Below are positions 33,909 to 43,057 of a stretch of 64,000 nucleotides of DNA, piece after piece. A program made the position numbers and the translations under genes. The notes beneath the pieces are model-generated. The model made no database searches. It was not told where the DNA came from and worked only from the letters and a program-made list of their open reading frames with translations. Source of the DNA: JAHOYW01 sp963664605 (lineage in GTDB: Bacteria > Verrucomicrobiota > Lentisphaeria > Victivallales > Victivallaceae); NCBI GenBank assembly GCA_963664605.1, contig OY761536.1, positions 1-64,000 on the forward strand. The letters run 5' to 3'. Position 1 is the first letter of the stretch. Each line of letters starts with the position of its first letter.

Positions 33909-35213
33909 ATGAAAAAAATATTTATAATTCCAGCATTAATTTTTTTATTTTGTCTTTATCTTCCGGCACAGGATTTCGGCTCCGAGATAAAAGATAAGCC
34001 CGACTCCTTATGGACACAAACGCCAGACTCATTCCTGAAAACTTTTGGTCCTTCCGAAACATATAAGTGGAAATCTCCTCTGAAAAGGGTGCTGACTTAC
34101 AGCTCTAAAAATTCGAAAACGGAATTAACATTTTTTGAACATCCTGTTGATAAAGCTGCATTCAGCTTCAAATCAAAACATCTTCAAGGTATACGCCTGA
34201 CCTTTAAAAAGCCTGAAGCAATATCCAATAAAGAAACTTATCTTGAATATTCCTCCAAACAGCTGAGGCAAATAGAAGGACTTGCCAAAATCGGCACTTC
34301 CAAGCTAAGAAAGAGAAGATACGGAAACAGTTACAACTATACATATTCATGGATATCTCCTGAATATTATATCTCTCTTAAATGTGCTTACTCAATTGAT
34401 TCAAAAAAGACTTTTCAGCCGGGGAAAAGCAGATTCTCAATCTTTCGCCGGATACCTGTTGTCGCGGCAGTTGAAAAACTCGAAACAAGTTCAGAAGAAC
34501 CATCCCAAGCCGATGAAGATTCCAATCTCAAGACTAATGATAAAGGCGACCGTTATCTCGAAATTCCAATGCTCAAAGAGGATTCTGTTCAGGAATGCCT
34601 GTATTTCAGTGTAAAAAGGATTTTTGATTATTATAAAACAACTCCGAAAGACAGGAGCTGGGACAAAATAAAGAAAAATCTGGAATTGAATGTAAAAAGC
34701 GCTAAAGGGCTGAAACGGGTTTTTTCTTCTGTCATTGGCGAGTGCCGCTGCGAAGTAAAATCACTGGCTTCCACCCGTATATTTGATGGTTTTAACAATA
34801 TTATGAAATTTATAAGGGACTATAATAGAAATGCCGGGAAAATGAAAAAAAGCCGGATTGATTCATTTAGCGCTGCTTCATTTAACAAATTGATTAAACT
34901 GATGAATGAAGATATTTTGGTAGAAACGAGAAACAATCCGGAGAAAATAGCAAAATTCAAATCAGGGGTTTGTGAAGAAATAGACAAAGCCAAACCTGTT
35001 CTATGGGTAGTATTTCTTGGCGTAGTAAAAGAAAAAGTAAAACCATTAGTTTCTTCCGGCGGCTATGTCCGGATAATCGTGGGCTATAATCCCAAAACCA
35101 ACGAGGTGATTTATTCCGACAATTGGGGGAAAGGGCACGAGCTCAAGAAAATGAGCTGGGAAAAAGCCTGGGCAATAACCCTGACCGCATTAGCGGTAAC
35201 GGTAAAAAAATAG
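33909..35213 (+). CDS. Exported degenerate C39-like protein (paralog)
   Basis: A 434-aa protein with a signal peptide (IIPALIFLFCLYLPA), alignable along its length with the preceding C39-like protein (LWTQTPDSFLKTFG, IMKFIRDYNRNAGK, SYEKAW-type C-terminus). The Cys region is DSVQECLYFSVKRIFDYY, retaining a Cys but lacking the Gln. GGYVRIIVGYNPKTNEVIYSDNWGKGHE has Tyr where the paralog has the catalytic His. It is therefore probably a non-catalytic binding or regulatory protein. The function of both is unknown. Confidence 0.65.
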   Translation: MKKIFIIPALIFLFCLYLPAQDFGSEIKDKPDSLWTQTPDSFLKTFGPSETYKWKSPLKRVLTYSSKNSKTELTFFEHPVDKAAFSFKSKHLQGIRLTFKKPEAISNKETYLEYSSKQLRQIEGLAKIGTSKLRKRRYGNSYNYTYSWISPEYYISLKCAYSIDSKKTFQPGKSRFSIFRRIPVVAAVEKLETSSEEPSQADEDSNLKTNDKGDRYLEIPMLKEDSVQECLYFSVKRIFDYYKTTPKDRSWDKIKKNLELNVKSAKGLKRVFSSVIGECRCEVKSLASTRIFDGFNNIMKFIRDYNRNAGKMKKSRIDSFSAASFNKLIKLMNEDILVETRNNPEKIAKFKSGVCEEIDKAKPVLWVVFLGVVKEKVKPLVSSGGYVRIIVGYNPKTNEVIYSDNWGKGHELKKMSWEKAWAITLTALAVTVKK

Positions 35214-35221
35214 GTTTATTT

Positions 35222-36241
35222 ATGACTAAAGAAGAATACATGTTGAAGGCGCTTGAACTGGCGGAAAAAGCCTGGGGACAAACCAGTCCTAATCCTCTGG
35301 TTGGTGCGGTAATAGTTAAAAATGATAAGATCATTGGACACGGCTATCATCATCGAGCCGGGGAAGCCCACGCCGAAATCAATGCTTTACTTGATGCCGG
35401 CAAAAAAGCTAAGGGCGCGGATATTTATGTCACGCTTGAACCGTGTTCTACTTTTGGGAGAACCCCTCCCTGCACTCAGGCGATTATTGATGCCGGGATA
35501 AAAAGAGTTTTTGTCGGATCAGTTGACCCGAATCCGGCACATGCCGGCAAAGGACTGGAAATACTGGAAGATGCCGGGATAAAAACCGAATGTGGAATTG
35601 AAAAAGAAGCCTGCGATAAAATAAATGAAGCGTTTTTTCACTGGATCACCAGCGGAAAGCCTTTTGTCATCTTAAAAATGGCTATGACTCTGGACGGGAA
35701 AATAGCCACAGAGGATGGAGAATCCAAATGGATTACCGGTCCTGCCGCCCGCGAACACGTACAGCATTTGCGCAAATGGTGCGACGCGATTATGGTTGGA
35801 GGAGAAACACTTCGTAAAGACAGCCCGGGATTGATTATTCGTGATATTGACGGCTTCTGGAAGCAGCCGCTGAAATTGATTGCAACACGTTCAATGACCA
35901 ATAATGACTTGGACGAATATTTCCCTGATAAATCCGCGCGTGCAATAAGTCCGGGGACTCCGGCGGAATGGCATAATTTATTACTCGAACTTGGAAAAGA
36001 AAATATTACCGCGTTATTGATCGAAGGCGGAGGAGAACTGGCAGCGGAAGTTCTAAACGCTGAAATCGTTAACAAAGTGGAATTTCATATAGCCCCTAAA
36101 ATCCTCGGCGGCAGAAAGAGCCGCCCGGTTGTCGGCGGGGAAAGCCCTTTAAGCCTCGAGGACGCCAAATTCCTTCGTGATTACAAGCTTGAAATTGTCG
36201 GCAATGACATTATTGTTTCAGGATACATTTTAAGGAGATGA
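35222..36241 (+). CDS. ribD: Bifunctional riboflavin biosynthesis deaminase/reductase
   Basis: A 339-aa two-domain enzyme: N-terminal zinc deaminase (GEAHAEINAL, LEPCSTFGRTPPCTQAI) and C-terminal pyrimidine reductase (LKMAMTLDGKIATEDGESKW, LLIEGGGELAAEVL). Catalyses the second and third steps of riboflavin synthesis. Start at ATG 35222; an upstream in-frame start at 35123 lies inside the previous gene and is rejected. Its stop overlaps the AAGGAG for ribE, giving tight coupling. Confidence 0.95.
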   Translation: MTKEEYMLKALELAEKAWGQTSPNPLVGAVIVKNDKIIGHGYHHRAGEAHAEINALLDAGKKAKGADIYVTLEPCSTFGRTPPCTQAIIDAGIKRVFVGSVDPNPAHAGKGLEILEDAGIKTECGIEKEACDKINEAFFHWITSGKPFVILKMAMTLDGKIATEDGESKWITGPAAREHVQHLRKWCDAIMVGGETLRKDSPGLIIRDIDGFWKQPLKLIATRSMTNNDLDEYFPDKSARAISPGTPAEWHNLLLELGKENITALLIEGGGELAAEVLNAEIVNKVEFHIAPKILGGRKSRPVVGGESPLSLEDAKFLRDYKLEIVGNDIIVSGYILRR

Positions 36242-36244
36242 ACC

Positions 36245-36895
36245 ATGTTTACAGGATTGATTGAAACCACCGCTGAAATAAGCGGCCGGGATATAAGCGG
36301 CAAAGCCGGAAAACTGCGCCTGCGTCCTCAGAAAATTTTTGAAAGCCTTGAACGCGGCGAAAGTATTGCTGTTAACGGGGCCTGCCTGACTTTGGAAAGC
36401 TGGAGTTCCGATGGAACACTCGAATTTCACACCCTTGAGGAAACCTTGAGCAGGACTAATTTGGGATCGATAAAGATCGGCAGCCTGGTTAACCTTGAGC
36501 GCGCTCTGCAAGTGGGTGACCGCCTTGGCGGCCATATAGTTACCGGGCATATTGACTCCACTGCTCAATTTCTGGGAATGCGCAAGCAAGGCGATGATAT
36601 TGAATACCGCGTAGCCTTGCCGGAAGAATTAAAACCTTATATGGCGCCCAAAGGCAGTATTGCGCTTGACGGCGTTTCCCTGACTTTGGTGGATATCAGC
36701 GAGGACAGTTTTTCGGTACACCTTATTCCCGTAACGCTTGAGGAAACCGCGCTCGGACAGCGGCAGGTTGGAGATGTCATAAATCTGGAGGCTGATTTGC
36801 TGGGCAAGTATGTTCAGCGGCAGTTATCCTGTTTTATGGATAAAAAAAACTCTCCGTCTGTAACCATGGAAAATTTAATAACAGCAGGTTGGTAA
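36245..36895 (+). CDS. ribE: Riboflavin synthase alpha chain
   Basis: A 216-aa protein with MFTGLIE at the N-terminus and the two lumazine-binding repeats (NGACLTLESW and GVSLTLVD). Dismutates two lumazines to riboflavin. AAGGAG is 8 bases before the ATG. The terminal ~25 residues extend a little beyond the usual family length. No ribBA or ribH in the window. Confidence 0.95.
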   Translation: MFTGLIETTAEISGRDISGKAGKLRLRPQKIFESLERGESIAVNGACLTLESWSSDGTLEFHTLEETLSRTNLGSIKIGSLVNLERALQVGDRLGGHIVTGHIDSTAQFLGMRKQGDDIEYRVALPEELKPYMAPKGSIALDGVSLTLVDISEDSFSVHLIPVTLEETALGQRQVGDVINLEADLLGKYVQRQLSCFMDKKNSPSVTMENLITAGW

Positions 36896-37675
36896 ATGAA
36901 TATTACTTGGGGGATAAGTTTCAGTTCTTTTGACTCGGAGGAAAACCTGCCGCACGAATTGCCGAAATGTCTTTCTCTGCTTGAACTACCGGGATTCCTG
37001 CTTTCCCCGCTTAGTAAAAAGAAACTCAGATTGTCTTATTCGTACATTACAGAATTGTTTTTCCGTGACATGATTGATCCTGCCGTATCACGCGAAATCA
37101 TCAGTCAGTCCGCCTCCATACAAAATGAGTTGAAGCTGTGTCTTCGCAAATTGATTAGCGAAACCGGGGAAATAAACAGCAGCGGGATATTGCTTGATTT
37201 CGCGATTGAAAGAAGCTTTGACAATCCCGATTACTTTGAAAAAATCAGAACCTTTATAAATAGCTTCAGCCATTCCCTGTATCATGCGAATAGTAAATTA
37301 TTGATTCCGGTGCGTGTTCCACTTCTTGATTCTGTAAGATCACCGGAACAGTACCTGGATTTTCTGAGAAAACAAATGCTGCCTCACACGGGTTTTTCCA
37401 TTGACGTTCATCCCCATGAACTCGCGGGAAAGGATTTTTCGCCGATGGAGATTATGAAATGGCTGGAATTTGATACTGTCCTGCTGCGTTTTGTCTACGA
37501 GCCGGAAACGGGCAACCGTCTGGTTCGCAAGTCGATAGAACCGTGGATAGAATATTCAAAAAAACATTACGACAAGCTGAAGATTGTTTTCGCTCCGGTT
37601 TTCAAGCATCAGGAGACAATAGAAAATGAAATAAATTTGTTCGAAGAACTTATTTCCAGTTTGAATAATCCATAA
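36896..37675 (+). CDS. Unrecognised protein between ribE and pdxJ, possible TIM barrel
   Basis: A 259-aa protein that starts immediately after the ribE stop (TAA-ATG). Hydrophobic strands alternate with helices (LLDFAIER, LLIPVRVP, FSIDVHPHEL, TVLLRFVYE, KIVFAPVF), suggesting a TIM-barrel like xylose-isomerase/AP-endonuclease folds, but no catalytic motif identifies it. No signal peptide. Position in a cofactor cluster (riboflavin then pyridoxine) is the only clue to function. Confidence 0.6.
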   Translation: MNITWGISFSSFDSEENLPHELPKCLSLLELPGFLLSPLSKKKLRLSYSYITELFFRDMIDPAVSREIISQSASIQNELKLCLRKLISETGEINSSGILLDFAIERSFDNPDYFEKIRTFINSFSHSLYHANSKLLIPVRVPLLDSVRSPEQYLDFLRKQMLPHTGFSIDVHPHELAGKDFSPMEIMKWLEFDTVLLRFVYEPETGNRLVRKSIEPWIEYSKKHYDKLKIVFAPVFKHQETIENEINLFEELISSLNNP

Positions 37676-37727
37676 TTTGCCGTAAGTTGTTTTATAAACT
37701 TTCAAATTAATAAGCGAGGCCGAATAA

Positions 37728-38447
37728 ATGCTCAATCTAGGCGTAAATGTTGATCATGTCGCAACCGTCCGCGAAGCCCGGAAAATAACCTATCCAAGCC
37801 CTCTCGAAGCTGCTTTGCTCTGTGAAAAAGCCGGAGCCTGGGGAATTACCGCTCATCTGCGCGAAGACCGCCGCCACATCAATGATCAGGATATGATCGA
37901 ACTTAAAGCCAATGTCCAGCGTTTGAATATGGAAATGGCTGTTACTGAGGAAATGCTGAAAATAGCTGCCGGATTGAAACCGCACAGTTCTTGCCTTGTG
38001 CCGGAAAAACGCGAAGAACTCACTACCGAGGGCGGACTTGATGTCGCCGGGCGCTTTGAAGTTATCAAAGCCGCTACAGAGCGTTTACAGGCTGCCGGTA
38101 TTATCGTCAGTCTGTTTATCGACCCCGATGAAACACAGATCAAGGCCGCCGGGGAAACCGGATGCGAATATATTGAACTGCACACCGGGGCTTTCGCCAA
38201 CGAAGAGGGAAAGAAACAACACGAAGAGTTAAAACGTCTGGTTAAAGCATCTGAACTGGCAACCAGTCTGGGAATCAAGGTCAATGCCGGGCATGGCATT
38301 AACTACGACAATATTGATTTGATTTTGGAAATCCCGCATCTGCATGAATTAAATATCGGACACAGTATCATCGCACGCGCGGTTATTGTCGGTATTGACC
38401 AGGCCGTCCGTGAAATGGCTGATTTAATGAGCTTATATCCAGAATAA
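37728..38447 (+). CDS. pdxJ: Pyridoxine 5'-phosphate synthase
   Basis: A 239-aa TIM-barrel enzyme forming pyridoxine phosphate from 1-deoxyxylulose phosphate and aminoacetone phosphate. NVDHVATVREAR at the start, HLREDRRHINDQD and VNAGHGINYDN near the end are family signatures. Indicates the DXP-dependent B6 route. pilT follows after 18 bases. Confidence 0.96.
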   Translation: MLNLGVNVDHVATVREARKITYPSPLEAALLCEKAGAWGITAHLREDRRHINDQDMIELKANVQRLNMEMAVTEEMLKIAAGLKPHSSCLVPEKREELTTEGGLDVAGRFEVIKAATERLQAAGIIVSLFIDPDETQIKAAGETGCEYIELHTGAFANEEGKKQHEELKRLVKASELATSLGIKVNAGHGINYDNIDLILEIPHLHELNIGHSIIARAVIVGIDQAVREMADLMSLYPE

Positions 38448-38465
38448 TAACCTTCGGAGGGAACA

Positions 38466-39563
38466 ATGTCTACAACTCTTTTGCGTAATATTTTAGAAAA
38501 GGCCGTTACTTCAGACGCCTCTGACATACATATAAAAGAAAACAGCCCGGTAGCCTTCCGTATTAACGGTGAAATGGTCGTCAGCGATTATACACCGGAC
38601 AGTGAAATAATTTTGCGTTTTCTGGAGCAGGTCGCCAGTGAAAAACAGGTTGAAGAATTCAATGAAACCGGAGATTTGGATGTTTCGCATCTTGAAGATA
38701 ATATAGGGCGTTTCCGCGTAAATATACATCGACAGCGCGGCCTTCACTGCATTAACTGCCGCTGGGTAAAAAATACCTTTATGACCTGTGAGCAGCTTGG
38801 CCTGCCGCCTGTGATACAGAAGATCGCAGAATCTCCGCGCGGCATAATCATTCTCACAGGTACAACCGGTTCAGGTAAGTCCACCACTATGGCCGCGATG
38901 CTTGAACATATAAACACTACTTTTTCCAAACATATTATTACTATTGAAGACCCTATAGAATACGAATTCACAGATAAAAACTCTTATTTTGAGCAGCGTG
39001 AAGTCGGTCTTGACACAATAAGTTTTGCCAGTGCTTTGAAACACGTTTTGCGTCAGGATCCGGACGTTGTTATGATTGGTGAGATGCGCGATAAATTCAG
39101 TTTTGAAGCCGCATTACAAGCGGCGGACACCGGACATCTGGTCATGACCACTCTGCACGCGTCTAATGCTTCACAAACGATAAACCGTATTCTTGATTTT
39201 TATGAACAGTCAGAACAACCACCTATCCGGGAAGCTCTGGCAAACAACCTGCGCGCAATCATTTCGCAGCGTCTTGTGCCACTGGCGGTTGAAGACGGCC
39301 GTGTCCCGACTGCTGAAATAATGCTCAATACGCCGATAATCTATAAGCTTCTGCATGACGACCGACTCGGATCGTTGCCGGCAGCTATCGCCGCTGGAAA
39401 AAATGACGGCATGATGACTTTCAATCAAAGTCTGCTCGGCCTGGTTAATGAAGGAACAATATCGGAAGAGGATGCTCTCGAATATTCTGATAATCCTGAT
39501 GCTCTCAAAATGAATTTCCAAGGTGTCTTCCTCTCTGCCGGAGACAACTCGATCATCGGTTAA
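38466..39563 (+). CDS. pilT: Twitching motility ATPase PilT
   Basis: A 365-aa retraction ATPase of type IV pili. Walker A is LTGTTGSGKSTTMAAML; the Asp box IEDPIEYEF, Walker B IGEMRDKFSFEAALQAADTGH and MTTLHASNA His box follow. It lacks the extra N-terminal domain of GspE/PilB. GGAGG precedes ATG 38466. No other pilus genes are adjacent. Confidence 0.94.
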   Translation: MSTTLLRNILEKAVTSDASDIHIKENSPVAFRINGEMVVSDYTPDSEIILRFLEQVASEKQVEEFNETGDLDVSHLEDNIGRFRVNIHRQRGLHCINCRWVKNTFMTCEQLGLPPVIQKIAESPRGIIILTGTTGSGKSTTMAAMLEHINTTFSKHIITIEDPIEYEFTDKNSYFEQREVGLDTISFASALKHVLRQDPDVVMIGEMRDKFSFEAALQAADTGHLVMTTLHASNASQTINRILDFYEQSEQPPIREALANNLRAIISQRLVPLAVEDGRVPTAEIMLNTPIIYKLLHDDRLGSLPAAIAAGKNDGMMTFNQSLLGLVNEGTISEEDALEYSDNPDALKMNFQGVFLSAGDNSIIG

Positions 39564-39574
39564 ATTCCGGAAGC

Positions 39575-39592
39575 GCCGAACTCCAGTTCGGC
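39575..39592. repeat. Perfect 18-bp palindrome after pilT
   Basis: GCCGAACT-cc-AGTTCGGC, 12 bases after the pilT stop. Could fold as a 7-bp hairpin. No T-run follows; a weak terminator, REP-like element or protein-binding site are all possible. Confidence 0.5.
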
Positions 39593-39717
39593 TATACATT
39601 CATAATTCCTGACTAGCGATTACGATAGCTATAGCGAATTATTTCCCGGTTTTCATTAGTAAAAGCATATATGTGATGTAGATTACCAGTTCTATTTTTA
39701 TAAAAAGGTTTTGTTAT

Positions 39718-40641
39718 ATGAATGATATGCTGGTAAAAATAATATATGCTATAATTGAAATGTTCTGCATGTTCAGCGTTGGCGCTTTGGCTATGCGGCT
39801 CAAATTTATTGAAGAAAAAGATCTCAGCAAGCTTGGACATCTGGTTATTGATATTATGTTTCCAATGCTGGCATTTTCATCAATAACTTCCAAATTCGAT
39901 CCTTCACAGCTTAATGAATTGTGGATGCTCCCGGTATTCGGGTTCGCTTTGATGCTTTCCGGCGGCATACTTGGTTTTGCGTTCCGTTACGGCATGCGGA
40001 ACCGTAAAGACGAACGCATGATAACTTTTCATCATTTCTGTGCCATAAACAATTATGTATTTCTGCCCTTGATTATATTGCAGAGTTTATGGGGGGATAA
40101 ATATGTCGCGCTCCTGCTTATCATGAATATTGGTTCAACTTTGGGCTTTTGGACGGTTGGAGTGGGAATATTGTCCGGCGGCTGTATCAAACGCACCATA
40201 AAAAATATTTTTTCAGTAAATTTGCTGGCGGTTGTCATGGCCTTATCATTTTGTTTCCTTAAAATCCCGGTTCCTGAAATAGCCGCAAATGTTTTCAGCA
40301 AAATCGGTGGTGCAGCAGTTCCTTTAATGCTCATAGTTATTGGTGCGGCGATTTACAACAGCGCACATCATTTATTAAAAAATAAATGGGATATTATTTA
40401 CTTGTCGCTGGTGCGCCTTATACTTATACCGTTAATACTGGTTTGCATTCTTAAGCTTCTGCCTCTGCCGCTGGAGGTTTTCCGGGTGGTTTTTGTCGTA
40501 TCCATAATGCCGGTATCTTCAAGCGCGGTGGTTTTCATGCGTCGATTCGGCGGCAATCCGGATCTCGCGGCACAAGCGGCGGTGGTAACGACCTTGCTGT
40601 CGATTTTGACAATTCCGCTGATGACTTATTTATTCCTCTGA
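39718..40641 (+). CDS. Auxin efflux carrier (AEC) family permease
   Basis: A 307-aa inner-membrane protein with about ten hydrophobic segments, an amphipathic middle and the C-terminal PVSSSAVVFMRRFGGNPDLAAQA typical of the AEC family. These are proposed transporters of organic acids such as malate. The last 16 bases overlap the 3' end of the convergent kinase gene. AAAAAGG lies upstream of ATG 39718. Confidence 0.88.
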   Translation: MNDMLVKIIYAIIEMFCMFSVGALAMRLKFIEEKDLSKLGHLVIDIMFPMLAFSSITSKFDPSQLNELWMLPVFGFALMLSGGILGFAFRYGMRNRKDERMITFHHFCAINNYVFLPLIILQSLWGDKYVALLLIMNIGSTLGFWTVGVGILSGGCIKRTIKNIFSVNLLAVVMALSFCFLKIPVPEIAANVFSKIGGAAVPLMLIVIGAAIYNSAHHLLKNKWDIIYLSLVRLILIPLILVCILKLLPLPLEVFRVVFVVSIMPVSSSAVVFMRRFGGNPDLAAQAAVVTTLLSILTIPLMTYLFL

Positions 40642-42986
40642 GTGTTTTCCTCCCAATATTTGCGCAGGTCTTTTTCTTTCACCTGCTGGATATGATAATA
40701 TTCCAGAGATGGGAGTTTATTCAAAGTAAATATATACTCTATGCCGTTTTCAGTTGCCTCGAAATTAATTTTTTTGTTCCTCACGGCTTCCCGTAACTGT
40801 TTAGAAAAAGGGAATTTTTCCAGTATCAAAGTGGTTCGTTTAGTTATTTTAGCATTTTCATCTTTGAAGTCGCTGGAAAGAATAATTTGAGCTTTTTTAT
40901 TAAGCAGATATTCTTTCAGAACAGAGTTGACTTTTTTATTGAACATATATCTCTGAATGTAATTCAAACTAATATCCATGGCAATCACGCCTAAGAAATT
41001 ATTTTTCCTGTCGAAAACGCACTGCATACATGATATGACGAGATTCTGTTTGGAAGCATCCAAATATGGCTTTGACCATACTAAATATTTACTTTTTTTT
41101 ACAGCATCTTTATACCAGGGGCGTTTGCGCGGGTCATAATCTTTTGCATAGTGTTTCCCTGGAAAAGAAAACATAGTACCATTTTTCAAAGCTATATAAA
41201 TCCAGATCAAAGGCGCGCCCTGAGTAGTAATGACTTTTTTAATATAACTTTTAGGTTTGTAGTCAAAATCAGGACTGCTGGTAAACATTATATGTTTGAA
41301 CATATCCCGTAAACAGATAACTCTTCTGTTTAATTTGTTGCCGGCATTGGTTCCCGGCCCCGGCTTAAATAGAGTATGATCGAGGCTTATTTTCATATTA
41401 TAAGATGTGGCGAACGCATAATCGGGAGGAGCCGTAGTCTGCTTTGCATAATCTTTATTCTCATACATTTTTTCATTTGTATAGCTTTTGCTGTTCAATG
41501 TGCACCCGGCACGATAGGCGGCGTTTTTAAGCTGATTTTTCAGATAGAAGAATATACGTTCCATCTTATTAGCTCTTTGCGATGCGTACCCCTGAAAATA
41601 AGCGAGCATATCTTCACGTTCTTTCTGTTCGGTAATAAGAAGGTTCTGGGTATACAAACTGTGAATTGTGCTGGCGGATAATGCAAGAAGTATACTCATA
41701 ACGACAATGGAAGTAAGCATTTTATGATTCACCATCGCACGCATGCATTTTCTGAAAATATTATCCGGCCTGGCAGCAGTTTCTTCACGCATGAGATACA
41801 GTCTCAGGTCGTTTGCCATGGCGCTTGCGCTTTTATAACGATGGGATAAAGGGTCGCAAATAGCCTTAGCAACAATTGCCTTAAGGTCATCGGAAAGCCT
41901 TTTTTTAAGAAAGCGGTGCTTAAAATGCCGATATCTCCAGTTAACAATATTTTTCAACACTTCATTTACGGTTTTGCCCGGTACGGCTCTGGTTAAAGTA
42001 ACTATTTCAAAAAGAATCATCCCCAGAGCAAAAACGTCCGATTGACGACTGTATGCTCCATCCCTGATTATTTCCGGAGCTATATAACACGGCGTTCCCA
42101 CAAGTTCATTCTTAGCATGTTTCCCGACATCATTATGATGCTCTTTATCTGAAAATTCGGCGGGGTTTACCAGGCAGGCGAGCCCCCAGTCCATAACATA
42201 AACTTCACCGTAATTCCCAATCATTATATTTTCAGGCTTGAGATCTCTGTGCACCACCCCTTTGCAGTGCGCATAATCCATTGCTTCACATACTTTAATG
42301 AGATACTCAATACGGGTTGCTATCGAACGCTCCTCGTCAAAAGTCGCTATTCCTTCGCTTTCATACAGGGTAACTATATCCTCCAGATATTTCTTCAAAG
42401 TTTTGCCATGAATATGCTTCATAGCCAAGTGCAGTTTACTCTCCGCATTCCCTGAGTGCAGGCCGTAAAGAGGAATAATTGAAGGATGGTCCAGTTGAGC
42501 CATTATCCTGGCTTCTGAGACGAACAGGTTTTCATCGTGCTGCGCGTGTTTTTCATCCTCGTCCGCCTTCAACGATTTCACTACAACATCACGCTTCAAT
42601 GATTTATCAAAGGCGGTTCTGATTATTCCCTGGCTCCCTTCCGAAAACTTTTCTTTCAGCTCATAATTATTATGAATATCCTGTAATTCAAGTTTATTTC
42701 TAAGCGGCGGAACTTTATTTATTCTGGATATTATAGTGTTTGACTTAACGTAATCATCAGTGATGCGTTTTCTGTTAAAAATGGATTTTCCAACTAGTGA
42801 CTCGGTAGTTTTTTCCTGCTCATGACGTATTTCTGAAAGAATAACCTCTTTTTTACTTGCGTCGATGACCTGCGTATAATCAACCTCGATTTTCTGGGTC
42901 AATTCAACATCCGCAGGGTCAATGGACATCTTAACTGTGATGTCAGAGGTTTTCTTAATATCATTATTTTCATCAGATTTAGACAT
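40626..42986 (-). CDS. Membrane Ser/Thr protein kinase with C-terminal Cache-type sensor (copy 1)
   Basis: A 786-aa protein. The N-terminal ~100 residues are acidic with VELTQKIEVD. A kinase domain (~110-400) has the Gly-rich FSEGSQGIIRTAF, VVVKSLK (ATP Lys), HRDLKPENIM (catalytic loop), DWGLA in place of DFG and GTPCYIAPE. One transmembrane segment follows (~415-435: TSIVVMSILLALSAS). The C-terminal ~340 residues form an extracytoplasmic dCache/PDC-like sensor, recognisable by YDPRKRPWYKDAVKK, LVWSKPYLDA and a hydrophobic GVIAMDISLNYI strand. Sensor and kinase are on opposite sides of the membrane, so ligand binding outside should control the kinase. First of four tandem paralogs; own promoter at 43022-43049. 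Confidence 0.88.
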   Translation of the reverse strand: MSKSDENNDIKKTSDITVKMSIDPADVELTQKIEVDYTQVIDASKKEVILSEIRHEQEKTTESLVGKSIFNRKRITDDYVKSNTIISRINKVPPLRNKLELQDIHNNYELKEKFSEGSQGIIRTAFDKSLKRDVVVKSLKADEDEKHAQHDENLFVSEARIMAQLDHPSIIPLYGLHSGNAESKLHLAMKHIHGKTLKKYLEDIVTLYESEGIATFDEERSIATRIEYLIKVCEAMDYAHCKGVVHRDLKPENIMIGNYGEVYVMDWGLACLVNPAEFSDKEHHNDVGKHAKNELVGTPCYIAPEIIRDGAYSRQSDVFALGMILFEIVTLTRAVPGKTVNEVLKNIVNWRYRHFKHRFLKKRLSDDLKAIVAKAICDPLSHRYKSASAMANDLRLYLMREETAARPDNIFRKCMRAMVNHKMLTSIVVMSILLALSASTIHSLYTQNLLITEQKEREDMLAYFQGYASQRANKMERIFFYLKNQLKNAAYRAGCTLNSKSYTNEKMYENKDYAKQTTAPPDYAFATSYNMKISLDHTLFKPGPGTNAGNKLNRRVICLRDMFKHIMFTSSPDFDYKPKSYIKKVITTQGAPLIWIYIALKNGTMFSFPGKHYAKDYDPRKRPWYKDAVKKSKYLVWSKPYLDASKQNLVISCMQCVFDRKNNFLGVIAMDISLNYIQRYMFNKKVNSVLKEYLLNKKAQIILSSDFKDENAKITKRTTLILEKFPFSKQLREAVRNKKINFEATENGIEYIFTLNKLPSLEYYHIQQVKEKDLRKYWEENTQRNK

Positions 42987-43021
42987 ATAATCCTCTTCCG
43001 GTAATTCATCCCGGTAAAATC

Positions 43022-43049
43022 AATATAAATCATAAAAACATATAGTCAA
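43022..43049 (-). promoter_or_regulatory. Promoter of kinase copy 1
   Basis: Minus strand TTGACT, 16-bp spacer, TATATT. The whole 32-bp element 43018-43049 is repeated with one mismatch at 45420-45451 before copy 2. Confidence 0.65.
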
Positions 43050-43057
43050 ATAATGAT

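Noticed and set aside
35123..35221. Upstream extension of ribD
   Set aside because: It overlaps the preceding C39-like gene and adds 33 residues absent from the family; ATG 35222 is the natural start.
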